DNA from: an uncultured Oscillospiraceae bacterium
GTDB lineage: Bacteria > Bacillota > Clostridia > Oscillospirales > Acutalibacteraceae
Length of the DNA stretch: 23,296 nucleotides
Direction: 5' to 3'
Assembly (NCBI GenBank): GCA_905193585.1
Contig: CAJJPG010000017.1
Span: 1 to 23,296 of the forward strand
The translations under genes and the position numbers were made by a program. The notes beneath the pieces are model-generated. The model saw only the letters and a program-made list of their open reading frames with translations. It ran no database searches and was not told the DNA's origin. How positions within the stretch are numbered: the stretch's first letter is position 1; each line of letters begins with the position of its first letter. Below, piece after piece: positions 1-7,266 of the stretch.

Positions 1-92
1 CTCCTGCCGATTATTTGTATTCCTTTTTTTCCTTCGGCGAAGTTTTCTGATTTTTTTAACACATCATTGACAAACCTACACCGTTATAATGC
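1..92. other. Intergenic segment downstream of the ribosomal operon terminator
   Basis: No gene is supported here. The minus strand ends at the window edge with an AGGAG sequence (positions 1-9 read as CGGCAGGAG), which could be the ribosome binding site of a further minus-strand gene lying outside the window. A short CTTC-GGC-GAAG hairpin sits at about 33-43 between T-rich tracts. Nothing else is recognisable. Confidence 0.3.
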
Positions 93-137
93 AAAAAAAC
101 AGCCCTGCAGTTATCCTTTTAGATAACCGCAGGGCTG
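93..137 (-). terminator. Rho-independent terminator of the S10-spc-alpha operon
   Basis: Read on the minus strand, CAGCCCTGC (129-137) and GATAAC-type inner arms pair with 110-115 and 100-108. This gives a 15-bp stem with one mismatch and a 6-nt loop, directly followed by seven U residues (99-93). It lies about 180 nt past the rplQ stop and is the first strong terminator after the operon, so it most likely ends the super-operon transcript. On the plus strand the stem has only a weak T tract. Confidence 0.9.
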
Positions 138-148
138 CGCGTTATTTA

Positions 149-196
149 ATTCCGAATTACGCATTCCGAATTACGCATTCCGAATTCCGAATTATT
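149..196. repeat. Tandem repeat of a 14-nt unit (ATTCCGAATTACGC)
   Basis: Two perfect copies of the 14-nt unit ATTCCGAATTACGC (149-162, 163-176) are followed by degenerate partial copies built from ATTCCGA (177-196). The array sits between the operon terminator and the rplQ stop codon, so it is in the transcribed 3' untranslated region. Both strands contain the partly palindromic GGAATTCC-like core. No coding role is supported. Similar short intergenic arrays occur in gut Clostridia, and the function is unknown. Confidence 0.75.
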
Positions 197-320
197 AAGT
201 GCGAGGAGGAACGAGCGCTTACCGCGTCCGTCCCCCCTCGGTTTAGCACACACATCATCGGCGCATATAACTGCGCGTAAAAAATGTGAGTACTAAAGTT
301 CAGGCTTTAAAGCCTTAAAA
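197..320 (-). other. 3' untranslated region between rplQ and the repeat array
   Basis: No gene is seen in this stretch. It contains a perfect 14-nt palindrome AGGCTTTAAAGCCT (about 303-316) just after the rplQ stop and a small GCGCA...TGCGC hairpin near 261-276. Neither is followed by a U run on the minus strand, so they look like transcript 3'-end structure rather than terminators. Confidence 0.35.
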
Positions 321-662
321 TCATATTAACTCGATAATTGCCATTTCGGCAGCGTCGCCGCGGCGCGGTCCGGTTTTAACAATGCGGGTGTAGCCGCCGT
401 TAACATCCGAATACTTAGGAGCGATTTCGTTGAAGAGCTTTGCAACAACGTCCTCCTTAGTAATAAACGCCAATGCCTGACGCTTGCTGTTCAGGTTATT
501 ATCCTTAGCGAGTGTAATATACTTCTCTGCCATTGCTCTTACTTCCTTAGCGCGGGTAACGGTGGTCTCAATTCTGCCGTTTTCGAGCAGGTAAGTAACC
601 ATTGCCCTGAGCATAGCAGTTCTGTGATCGCTGGTTCTTCCGAGTTTACGGGTACCTGGCAT
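321..662 (-). CDS. rplQ: Large-subunit ribosomal protein bL17
   Basis: This encodes bL17, a 50S protein near the peptide exit region. The N-terminal MPGTRKLGRTSDHR motif is diagnostic, and the internal GRIETTVTRAKEVR segment and C-terminal DAAEMAIIEL match the family. I place the start at the second ATG (662; 113 aa). It sits 9 nt after an AGGAG sequence, whereas the upstream in-frame ATG at 668 is only 3 nt from it. It is the last gene of the alpha part of the operon, 44 nt after rpoA, and precedes the operon terminator at 93-137. The protein is slightly short, lacking the C-terminal extension some species carry. Confidence 0.95.
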   Translation of the reverse strand: MPGTRKLGRTSDHRTAMLRAMVTYLLENGRIETTVTRAKEVRAMAEKYITLAKDNNLNSKRQALAFITKEDVVAKLFNEIAPKYSDVNGGYTRIVKTGPRRGDAAEMAIIELI

Positions 663-706
663 TTCCATTCACTCCTTATTGCAGCAAAAATTGCTGCGGT
701 TTTGCT

Positions 707-1657
707 TTATTCGTCGTCGTTTTTAAGGGTGAAGCCGAAAGAATTCAGCTTTGCAATGACCTCTTCAAGCGACTTGCGGCCGAGGTTTCTCACCTTCATC
801 ATATCCTCCTCGGACTTGTTGATAAGATCCTCTACCGTATTTATACCTGCGCGCTTCAGGCAGTTGAAGCTGCGAACAGATAAATCCAGCTCGTCGATTG
901 TTAAATCGAGAACCTTTTCCTTCTCGTTGTCGTTCTTTTCCGCCATAATGCTCTCGGTTTCGCTTACGCCCTCGGTTAAATCGAGGAAAAGCTCAAAGTG
1001 CTCAATAAGCACCTTAGCCGACATAGAAATAGCCTCGTTAGCTCTTATAGAGCCGTCGGTCCATATTTCCATTGTAAGCTTGCCCTTATCGGTAACATTA
1101 CCCACGCGGGTATTATCAACCTTAAAGTTAGCCTTGAGTACAGGCGTGTAGATAGAGTCAACGGGAATAACGCCGATAACGTTCTGCGCCGGTCTGTTTT
1201 GCTCGGCGGAAACATAACCTCTGCCCTTATCAAGAGTCATCTCCATATTGAGCTTGGCTCCCGCGTCAAGAGTGGCTATATACATATCGGGATTTAAAAT
1301 CTCGACCTCGGAATCGGCTTTTATCGAAGCGGCGGTAACCACGCAGGGACCCTCTGCCTCAATATAAATCTTCTTCGCCGTATCGGCATGGAGCTTTGCA
1401 ATCAGTCCCTTTATGTTGAGGATAATTTCGGTAACATCCTCTTTCACACCGGGAATGGTGGAAAACTCATGCACAACACCGTCGATCTTGACCGATGTAA
1501 CGGCAACGCCGGGAAGGATTGAAAGCAGCACGCGCCTCATGCTGTTGCCGAGGGTTGTGGCGTAGCCTCTCTCCAGCGGCTCCATAACGAACCTACCGTA
1601 AGTGCCGTCGCTTGTCAATTCAGCGGTATCTATTCTGGGCTTTTCAATTTCTATCAT
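707..1657 (-). CDS. rpoA: DNA-directed RNA polymerase subunit alpha
   Basis: This encodes the alpha subunit, whose dimer nucleates assembly of the polymerase core and whose C-terminal domain contacts UP elements and activators. The N-terminal domain (about residues 1-230) has the family signature RGYATTLGNSMRRVLL followed by SILPGVAVTSVKIDG. After an acidic/Lys-rich linker (about 230-250) comes the helix-hairpin-helix C-terminal domain with LSVRSFNCLKRAGINTVEDL and RNLGRKSLEEV. At 316 aa it is normal length. It lies 80 nt after rpsD; that gap holds a small imperfect GTGC/GCAC hairpin, and a GGAG motif precedes the ATG. Confidence 0.98.
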   Translation of the reverse strand: MIEIEKPRIDTAELTSDGTYGRFVMEPLERGYATTLGNSMRRVLLSILPGVAVTSVKIDGVVHEFSTIPGVKEDVTEIILNIKGLIAKLHADTAKKIYIEAEGPCVVTAASIKADSEVEILNPDMYIATLDAGAKLNMEMTLDKGRGYVSAEQNRPAQNVIGVIPVDSIYTPVLKANFKVDNTRVGNVTDKGKLTMEIWTDGSIRANEAISMSAKVLIEHFELFLDLTEGVSETESIMAEKNDNEKEKVLDLTIDELDLSVRSFNCLKRAGINTVEDLINKSEEDMMKVRNLGRKSLEEVIAKLNSFGFTLKNDDE

Positions 1658-1737
1658 TTAAAAGCTCCGTTTCTCCGTACCGTAATTTTATGTTCCGCAG
1701 TGCCCGGCACGGTGAACGCTGCGTTATTTCGGGTCTA

Positions 1738-2364
1738 TTACTTAGAATAGAACTCGACGATGAGCTGCTCGTCAACAGGAGCTTCAATCTGTTCTCTTGT
1801 CGGGAGAGCTATAACCTTTGCCGAAAGGTTGTTGCGGTCAACGTCAATCCACTCCGGAACGGGTCTTGCGCTGTTAGCCTCTACAACTGCTTTGATCTTC
1901 TCGCTTGCGCGGCTCTTCTCGCAGATAGAAACCACATCGCCGGCCTTTAAGAGATAGGAAGCAATGTCAACGCGCTTGCCGTTCACTTCGTAATGACCGT
2001 GACCTACAAGCTGACGCGCCTCTGCTCTTGACGACGCAAAGCCTACTCTGTAAACAACATTATCAAGGCGGCTTTCAAGTATTCTTAAAAGGTTATCGCC
2101 GGTAATGCCCTGCTTTCTTTCAGCAATTTCAAAATAATGATGGAACTGATTTTCCTGGACGCCGTAGAAACGTCTTGCGGTCTGCTTAGCGCGAAGCTGC
2201 ATACCGTATTCGGACGATTTCTTTCTGCCCTGTCCGTGCTGACCGGGAGCGTAGCCTCTCAGTCCTACCGAGCATTTCTCGGAATAGCAGCGCTCGCCCT
2301 TAAGGAACAATTTCTGACCCTCGCGGCGGCAAAGTCTGCAAACTGCACCGGTATATCTTGCCAT
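1738..2364 (-). CDS. rpsD: Small-subunit ribosomal protein uS4, zinc-binding form
   Basis: This encodes uS4, a primary 16S rRNA-binding protein of the 30S body. The MARYTGAVCRLCRREG start carries Cys9, Cys12, Cys26 and Cys31, the four-Cys zinc knuckle of the C+ form. The central S4 RNA-binding domain is visible as RLDNVVYRVGFASSRAEARQ and VGHGHYEVNGKRVDIASY. At 208 aa it is full length. It sits between rpsK and rpoA, the usual Clostridia position, with 56- and 80-nt flanking gaps. In E. coli S4 is the autogenous repressor of the alpha operon; no equivalent site is evident here. Confidence 0.98.
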   Translation of the reverse strand: MARYTGAVCRLCRREGQKLFLKGERCYSEKCSVGLRGYAPGQHGQGRKKSSEYGMQLRAKQTARRFYGVQENQFHHYFEIAERKQGITGDNLLRILESRLDNVVYRVGFASSRAEARQLVGHGHYEVNGKRVDIASYLLKAGDVVSICEKSRASEKIKAVVEANSARPVPEWIDVDRNNLSAKVIALPTREQIEAPVDEQLIVEFYSK

Positions 2365-2420
2365 CTGTTACACCTCCAAAATTTTAGCTGCAATATAAAT
2401 TGCAAATTTGTTTTAAACGA

Positions 2421-2822
2421 TTATACGCGTCTTCTCTTGGGAGGACGGCAGCCGTTGTGAGGAATCGGGGTAACGTCTTTAATCATACTTACCTCAAGAC
2501 CTGCGGTTTGCAGTGCGCGGATAGCCGCTTCACGTCCTGCGCCCGGACCCTTAACGTACACTTCAACAGTCTTAAGACCGTGCTCCATAGCAGCCTTGGC
2601 AGCAGTTTCTGCCGCACTCTGAGCCGCGAAAGGAGTAGACTTTCTTGAGCCTCTGAAACCTAACTCACCGGCAGATGCCCACGAAAGAGCGTTGCCCTGC
2701 GTATCGGTGATGGTAACGATAGTGTTGTTGAAGGTAGACTGGATATGAGCAGAGCCACGTTCGATATTCTTTTTCTCACGGCGACGGCGTGTAGCGGTCG
2801 TCTTGCCCTTTGCAGTAGCCAT
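2421..2822 (-). CDS. rpsK: Small-subunit ribosomal protein uS11
   Basis: This encodes uS11 of the 30S platform, which contacts the mRNA exit side. The Arg/Lys-rich N-terminus is followed by the family motifs HIQSTFNNTIVTITD, GFRGSRKSTPFAAQ and KGPGAGREAAIRAL. The C-terminus DVTPIPHNGCRPPKRRRV is the hallmark. Length (133 aa) is normal. It starts 16 nt after rpsM with an AGGAGG-type ribosome binding site. Confidence 0.98.
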   Translation of the reverse strand: MATAKGKTTATRRRREKKNIERGSAHIQSTFNNTIVTITDTQGNALSWASAGELGFRGSRKSTPFAAQSAAETAAKAAMEHGLKTVEVYVKGPGAGREAAIRALQTAGLEVSMIKDVTPIPHNGCRPPKRRRV

Positions 2823-2838
2823 ATTATCTTCCTCCTAC

Positions 2839-3207
2839 TTATTTCTTCTTGTTAGCTATGGTCTTCTTCGGACCCTTGCGTGTACGCGCGTTAGTCTTTG
2901 AGCGCTGCCCTCTTACCGGCAGACCCTTTCTGTGGCGCAAACCGCGGTAGCTTCCGATTTCGATAAGTCTCTTAATATCAAACGCGATTGTACGGCGACG
3001 GTCACCCTCTACCTGAAGGTTGTGGTCGATATATTCACGCAGTTTTGAAATATCGTCTTCGGTTAAGTCCTTGACGCGGGTATCGGGATTGATACCTGTA
3101 TCGGCAAGGATTTTTTTAGATGTTGTAAGACCTATGCCGAAAATGTAAGTAAGTCCGATTTCGACTCGCTTTTCGTTCGGAAGATCAACACCAGCAATAC
3201 GTGCCAT
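2839..3207 (-). CDS. rpsM: Small-subunit ribosomal protein uS13
   Basis: This encodes uS13 of the 30S head, which forms intersubunit bridges and contacts the P-site tRNA through its basic tail. The sequence shows MARIAGVDLPNEKRVEIGLTY, the helix-two-turn-helix GIGLTTSKKIL, and YRGLRHRKGLPVRGQRSKTN followed by a Lys-rich tail. Its 122 aa are typical. It lies 36 nt after rpmJ and starts the classical alpha-operon block (uS13, uS11, uS4, alpha, bL17). Confidence 0.98.
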   Translation of the reverse strand: MARIAGVDLPNEKRVEIGLTYIFGIGLTTSKKILADTGINPDTRVKDLTEDDISKLREYIDHNLQVEGDRRRTIAFDIKRLIEIGSYRGLRHRKGLPVRGQRSKTNARTRKGPKKTIANKKK

Positions 3208-3243
3208 TTATCAAAGCACCTCCATTTTTTTCTTCACGCGCAA

Positions 3244-3357
3244 TTAACCCTGACGCTGTTTGTGCTTGGGGTTTTCGCAGATAACCATTACCTTGCCCTT
3301 GCGCTTGATAATTTTGCATTTTTCGCAAATCTTTTTAACAGAAGGTCTGACTTTCAT
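3244..3357 (-). CDS. rpmJ: Large-subunit ribosomal protein bL36, zinc-binding form
   Basis: This 37-residue gene encodes bL36, the smallest 50S protein, bound at the base of the L7/L12 stalk. The translation starts MKVRPSVKKICEKCKIIKRK and ends HKQRQG. Cys11, Cys14, Cys27 and His32 form the CCCH zinc site of the C+ type. A GGAGG ribosome binding site lies about 10 nt upstream of the ATG. It fits the conserved infA-rpmJ-rpsM order, with gaps of 30 and 36 nt. Confidence 0.97.
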   Translation of the reverse strand: MKVRPSVKKICEKCKIIKRKGKVMVICENPKHKQRQG

Positions 3358-3387
3358 TTGGATTATACCTCCTTAAATTTTTGACTG

Positions 3388-3606
3388 TTATTTTGAACGC
3401 CAGGTTATGCGACCCTTTGAAAGGTCGTACGGAGACATCTCAACAGTCACCTTATCGCCCGGGAGAATGCGTATGAAATTCATACGGAGCTTTCCCGATA
3501 TATGGGCGAGGATTATATGTCCCCCCTGGATTTCTACCTTGAACATTGCGTTAGGCATTGCCTCAACAACGACGCCTTCAAGCTCTATCATATCTTCTTT
3601 AGACAC
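3388..3606 (-). CDS. infA: Translation initiation factor IF-1
   Basis: This encodes IF-1, a 72-aa single-OB-fold factor that occupies the 30S A site during initiation. The sequence matches the family throughout: IELEGVVVEAMPNAMFKVEI, ILAHISGKLRMNFIRILPGD and VEMSPYDLSKGRITWR. The start is a GTG whose GGGAGG ribosome binding site lies inside the preceding KOW-protein gene; the two genes overlap by 8 nt, suggesting translational coupling. The GTG start is supported by the family N-terminus (MSKEDMIELEG). Confidence 0.97.
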   Translation of the reverse strand: MSKEDMIELEGVVVEAMPNAMFKVEIQGGHIILAHISGKLRMNFIRILPGDKVTVEMSPYDLSKGRITWRSK

Positions 3607-3859
3607 TTTGGTTCCTCCCTTTCAAGCCATCACTCCTGAGCCGGGCTAATTCCCGCCTCAGAGCCTTATCGGTTTTATAGCTGTTTTCATCAAGAATTGT
3701 GTTTGTAAACGCTGTGTGCTTCACATTTTTGCGTTTCGGTTTTTCAAGCGGGCGTTCCTTACCGTCGCACAGGTAAAGGAATTTATCGTCCGCGCTCACC
3801 ACCACCATAAGGCGGTTTTTATCGCGCCCCGCCTTTGAAAAGACTATGCGACCCACCAT
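3599..3859 (-). CDS. KOW-domain RNA-binding protein (L14e-like), unnamed
   Basis: This 86-aa basic protein starts with a KOW-like beta segment (VGRIVFSKAGRDKNRLMVVV), then a Lys/Arg-rich middle (PLEKPKRKNVKHTAF) and a charged C-terminal helix (DKALRRELARLR). Small KOW proteins resembling archaeal/eukaryotic L14e are commonly found between map and infA in Clostridia. They are probably ribosome- or RNA-associated, but I know of no established function. The gene starts 10 nt after map and overlaps infA by 8 nt, so its expression appears coupled to both. Identity rests on position and the KOW-like start. Confidence 0.85.
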   Translation of the reverse strand: MVGRIVFSKAGRDKNRLMVVVSADDKFLYLCDGKERPLEKPKRKNVKHTAFTNTILDENSYKTDKALRRELARLRSDGLKGRNQSV

Positions 3860-3869
3860 AAGCGTTTCC

Positions 3870-4619
3870 TCAAACCACGGTCATAATTTTAGGACCGTCG
3901 GCGGTTATCACTATCGTATGCTCAAAATGAGCGGAAAGCGAACCGTCCTTGGTTAAAACAGTCCACCCGTCCGGCTGAACCTTAACATCATAGCCTCCGG
4001 CGTTTACCATCGGTTCTATTGCTATGGTCATTCCGGGCATCAGGCGTATTCCCCTGCCGGGTGTGCCGAAATTCGGAACCTCGGGAGCTTCATGCAGGTG
4101 CGTACCAACGCCGTGACCGACAAACTGCCGCACGACCGAATACCCACGCGCCTCAACATAACTCTGAACAGCGTGACCTATATCACCGATTCTGCCGCCC
4201 GCGCACGCCGCGCGTATTCCCTCGTAAAGGCTTTCGCGCGTTGTGTCCATCAGCCGCTTCGCTTCCGGAGATACATCTCCGCAGGCGAAAGTGGCGGCGT
4301 TATCGCCGTGATACCCGTCGAACTTGGCGCCGAGGTCGATACTTACTATATCGCCGGCGCGCAGCTTGCGCTTTTCGGAAGGTATGCCGTGAATTACCTC
4401 GTTGTTAATAGATATACAGGCAGTAGCGGGGTAGCCCTCGTAATTTTTAAAGTTGGGCTCGCCGCCGCGGCGTCGGATGTATTCCTCCGCCAGACGGTCG
4501 ATCTCAGCCGTTGTTACTCCGGGCTCTACCGCTTTGCCGGCTACCTCTAATGCTCCGGCCGATATACTGCAAGCCTCTTTCATTATTTTAAGCTCGCGAC
4601 CGGTTTTAAGCACTATCAT
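3870..4619 (-). CDS. map: Methionine aminopeptidase, type I
   Basis: This encodes the metalloprotease that removes the initiator methionine from nascent proteins in the cytoplasm. All five metal ligands align: Asp95 (SIDLGAKFDG), Asp106 (YHGDNAATF), His169 (VGHGVGTHLHE), Glu202 (AIEPMVN) and Glu233 (HFEHTIVIT); substrate-binding His77 is in NNEVIHGIP. At 249 aa it is the short form, with no N-terminal zinc-finger or linker extension. Its start overlaps the adk stop by 4 nt (ATGA), indicating translational coupling, and the KOW gene follows 10 nt later. Confidence 0.98.
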   Translation of the reverse strand: MIVLKTGRELKIMKEACSISAGALEVAGKAVEPGVTTAEIDRLAEEYIRRRGGEPNFKNYEGYPATACISINNEVIHGIPSEKRKLRAGDIVSIDLGAKFDGYHGDNAATFACGDVSPEAKRLMDTTRESLYEGIRAACAGGRIGDIGHAVQSYVEARGYSVVRQFVGHGVGTHLHEAPEVPNFGTPGRGIRLMPGMTIAIEPMVNAGGYDVKVQPDGWTVLTKDGSLSAHFEHTIVITADGPKIMTVV

Positions 4620-5254
4620 ATAATCTTCTCCAGCGCTTCGAGTACAAGACGGGTAGTATCCTTAACCTCGTCCTGTCCCTCGACAGTGATGAGCTTTCCG
4701 CAGTTTTTGTAATAATCTTTCAGCGGCTCGGTCTGCTCGTGATAAACGTTAAGTCTGTTTTTCACGGTTTCGGGCTCATCGTCCTTACGGATAACAAGCG
4801 CGCCGCCGCAGGAATTGCAAACGCCCTCTTCAGCCGGTTTTTTATACTCTGTGTGGTAGCTGGCGCCGCACTTTTCGCAAACGCGTCTGCCCGACATACG
4901 CTTTACTATCTCGCTGTCTGCAACCTCAATTGAGAGTGCGGCGTCGATACCGAAGCCCATTTCGTCAAGCGCTTCTGCCTGCGGAATTGTGCGCGGGAAG
5001 CCGTCTAAAATGTAACCGTTTGCACAGTCGCTTTCAGCTAAACGCTCCTTAATAATGCCGATAACGACATCATCGGGAACAAGCTCGCCCGCGTCGATAT
5101 ATGATTTTGCTTTCAGTCCCATTTCCGTTCCGTTTTTAAGTGCAGCACGAATAATATTGCCGGTGGAAATGGTCGGAATATTATATTTTTCGGAGATTAT
5201 CTCAGCCTGGGTGCCCTTACCGGCGCCCGGTGCTCCCAAAAGAATGAGCTTCAT
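4616..5254 (-). CDS. adk: Adenylate kinase with zinc-binding LID
   Basis: This encodes adenylate kinase (ATP + AMP = 2 ADP), which sets the cellular adenylate balance. The P-loop GAPGAGKGT is at residues 7-15, the AMP-binding segment has TGNIIRAAL and GYILDGFPRTIPQAEAL, and the LID carries Cys126, Cys129, Cys146 and Cys149, the four-Cys structural zinc site of many Gram-positive enzymes. Length 212 aa is normal. It starts 19 nt after secY and overlaps map by 4 nt. Confidence 0.98.
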   Translation of the reverse strand: MKLILLGAPGAGKGTQAEIISEKYNIPTISTGNIIRAALKNGTEMGLKAKSYIDAGELVPDDVVIGIIKERLAESDCANGYILDGFPRTIPQAEALDEMGFGIDAALSIEVADSEIVKRMSGRRVCEKCGASYHTEYKKPAEEGVCNSCGGALVIRKDDEPETVKNRLNVYHEQTEPLKDYYKNCGKLITVEGQDEVKDTTRLVLEALEKII

Positions 5255-5273
5255 AATTTAATACTCCTTATTC

Positions 5274-6551
5274 TTAATCGAGAAATCCCTTGTAATGACG
5301 CATCATCATCTGGGATTCAAGATTACGGACAGTGTCAAGCGCAACGCCTACCATAATGAGTACCGACGTACCGCCGAGGGAAATGTTGATTCCGCCGACG
5401 CTGCCGATAAGTATGGGCAGGATAGCGATAACACTTAAGAATATAGCACCCATAAGCGTTATTCTTGACAAAATCTTTGAAATGAAGTCCGAAGTGGACT
5501 TGCCGGGGCGTATGCCCGGTATTGCGCCGCCGTTTTTACGCAGGTTGTTTGCCATTTCAATCGGGTTAAACTGGATTGTTGCATAGAAGTATGCAAAACC
5601 GATTATCAGAACGAAATAGATTACCGCGTAGAAAACGCCCTGAACGCTGAAGAGCCTTAATACCTTAAAGAACCAGTGGTTCTCGTTCTTCCAGAACGAA
5701 AGTATCATCGTGGGGAGCATAAGTATGCTCGAGGCAAAGATTATCGGCATAACGCCCGACATATTGACCTTGATCGGAATGTGGGTGTTCTGTCCGCCGT
5801 ACATCTTATTGCCTACAACACGTTTAGCGTACTGCACCGGAATACGGCGCTCCGCCTCGGTCATCCAAACGATAAAGGCTATAACCAGTAAGAACATAAC
5901 TACTATTCCTACAACCGCAACCTGCTTATCGAGCTTCCAGTAAGCGATAAGTGTGTTAAGAGCCTGCGGACCGCGGGAGATAATACCTGCGAAAAGCAGT
6001 ATTGAAATACCGTTGCCGATACCCTTAACGTCTATCTGCTCGCCGAGCCACATTACAAGCGCCGAGCCTGCCGTAAAGGCAAGTATTATAACGAACGCCG
6101 CAAATATAACGGCACCGCCGGATACGCTCAGATAGTTGCTGTTTTTGAGATAGAAGAAATATGCCGTACCTTGAATGAGTGCCAGACCGACCGTTGTGTA
6201 ACGGGTTATCTGGGCTAACTTCTTCTGACCTTCCTCACCCTCTTTTGAAAGTCTTTCAAGAGCGGGTATTGCAACGCACAGAAGCTGTACTATAATTGAG
6301 GAGTTGATGTACGGGGTAACAGACATTGCGAATATTGCGCCGTACTCAAGACCGCCTCCGGTAAGAATAGACAGGTAGCTGAAAAATTCATTCGTTGTTC
6401 CCGATTCGGTTGCGGATTTTAAAGCGGCAACGTCGATATACGGTACCGGAATAACCGAGCCGATACGGAAAATCAAAACGATGAAAACGGTAAAAAGAAT
6501 CTTATTACGAATTTCTTTTATTTTCCAGGCGTTTCTTAATGTTTCTAACAT
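5274..6551 (-). CDS. secY: Preprotein translocase channel subunit SecY
   Basis: This encodes SecY, the ten-helix membrane channel of the Sec translocon. The N-terminus WKIKEIRNKILFTVFIVLIF opens into the first transmembrane helix. Later segments include the family signatures SIIVQLLCVAIPALERLSKE, the cytoplasmic RRIPVQYAKRVVG loop and the C5 loop GGAIPGIRPGKSTSDFI, which contacts SecA/ribosomes. Length 425 aa is standard. Its ATG overlaps the rplO stop by one nucleotide (TGATG), with a GAGGTG ribosome binding site inside rplO. Confidence 0.98.
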   Translation of the reverse strand: MLETLRNAWKIKEIRNKILFTVFIVLIFRIGSVIPVPYIDVAALKSATESGTTNEFFSYLSILTGGGLEYGAIFAMSVTPYINSSIIVQLLCVAIPALERLSKEGEEGQKKLAQITRYTTVGLALIQGTAYFFYLKNSNYLSVSGGAVIFAAFVIILAFTAGSALVMWLGEQIDVKGIGNGISILLFAGIISRGPQALNTLIAYWKLDKQVAVVGIVVMFLLVIAFIVWMTEAERRIPVQYAKRVVGNKMYGGQNTHIPIKVNMSGVMPIIFASSILMLPTMILSFWKNENHWFFKVLRLFSVQGVFYAVIYFVLIIGFAYFYATIQFNPIEMANNLRKNGGAIPGIRPGKSTSDFISKILSRITLMGAIFLSVIAILPILIGSVGGINISLGGTSVLIMVGVALDTVRNLESQMMMRHYKGFLD

Positions 6552-6991
6552 CAGATCACCTCAGCCTTTCCGCCGACTGAATTGATTTTTTCAGCAGCAG
6601 ACGCAGAGAAAGCGTTCGCCTTAACGGTGAGCTTCTTTGTAAGCTTGCCGTTAGCCAAAACCTTAATGGGCAGGTTTGCTTTCTTTACTATACCCTTGTC
6701 AGCCAAAGCTGCAGCGTCAACCGTAGCGCCGTCCTCGAACACCTCAAGTGCGGAAAGGTTGATCGCTATCCATTCCTCGGCAAAAATATTATTGAAGCCA
6801 CGCTTAGGAATACGTCTTTGCAGCGGCATCTGACCGCCTTCAAAGCCGGGTCTCATACCGTGACCCGCACGGGCTTTCTGACCCTTGTGACCTTTACCGG
6901 CAGTTTTGCCGTTGCCCGAGCCGTGACCTCTGCCTATACGCTTCGCCTCTTTTGTAGAGCCGAAAGCCGGAGATAATTCATGCATTTTCAT
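6551..6991 (-). CDS. rplO: Large-subunit ribosomal protein uL15
   Basis: This encodes uL15, an early-assembling 50S protein. The Gly-rich N-terminal region GRGHGSGNGKTAGKGHKGQK and the GGQMPLQRRIPKRGF motif are diagnostic. I place the start at ATG 6991 (MKMHELSPA, 146 aa). The upstream in-frame GTG at 7000 lies within the AGGAGG ribosome binding site itself, and family members begin close to MKLHEL. It lies 63 nt after rpmD and overlaps secY by 1 nt. Confidence 0.96.
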   Translation of the reverse strand: MKMHELSPAFGSTKEAKRIGRGHGSGNGKTAGKGHKGQKARAGHGMRPGFEGGQMPLQRRIPKRGFNNIFAEEWIAINLSALEVFEDGATVDAAALADKGIVKKANLPIKVLANGKLTKKLTVKANAFSASAAEKINSVGGKAEVI

Positions 6992-7000
6992 TGTTCGCAC

Positions 7001-7050
7001 CTCCTTGCTTAATTCGCGCGGTTAAAACCGCATTTCCGCTTTATGCGGAT
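7001..7050 (-). other. Two small hairpins in the rpmD-rplO gap
   Basis: This 63-nt gap is long for the operon. On the minus strand it contains CCGC-ATAAA-GCGG (7036-7048) and the 14-nt palindrome GCGGTTTTAACCGC (7018-7031), just before the rplO ribosome binding site. No U run follows, so termination is unlikely; processing or mRNA stability is possible. Confidence 0.4.
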
Positions 7051-7054
7051 AAAA

Positions 7055-7252
7055 TCATTTCGCAGCCGTAACCTCAACAAGATGAGAAATCTTGTTAATC
7101 TTGCCCTTGGTCTGCTCGTTATCCGGCTGAATTTTCTCATCGCCGATTTTGAAAAGACCGAGAGCATTTGCGGTAGCTATCTGATCCTTTTTAGCACCGA
7201 TGGTGCTTTTTACCAGCTTTACTTTAAGGCCGGCAGCCTTTTTTGTTGCCAT
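7055..7252 (-). CDS. rpmD: Large-subunit ribosomal protein uL30
   Basis: This encodes uL30, a small 50S protein near 5S rRNA. The LKVKLVKSTIGAKKDQIATA stretch followed by ALGLFKIGDEK and a C-terminal INKISHLVEV is the bacterial uL30 pattern. At 65 aa it is a few residues longer than the commonest form, because of an N-terminal MATKKAAG extension. It is 14 nt after rpsE, in the conserved S5-L30-L15 order. Confidence 0.96.
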   Translation of the reverse strand: MATKKAAGLKVKLVKSTIGAKKDQIATANALGLFKIGDEKIQPDNEQTKGKINKISHLVEVTAAK

Positions 7253-7266
7253 AATGCTGCTCCTCC

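Noticed and set aside
67..90. Plus-strand TTGACA and TATAAT
   Set aside because: The elements are only 12 bp apart, far from the required 16-18 bp, and no plus-strand gene follows.
624..1151. Plus-strand frames antisense to rpoA and other ribosomal genes
   Set aside because: They are low-complexity antisense shadows of highly conserved minus-strand genes, without ribosome binding sites or family resemblance.
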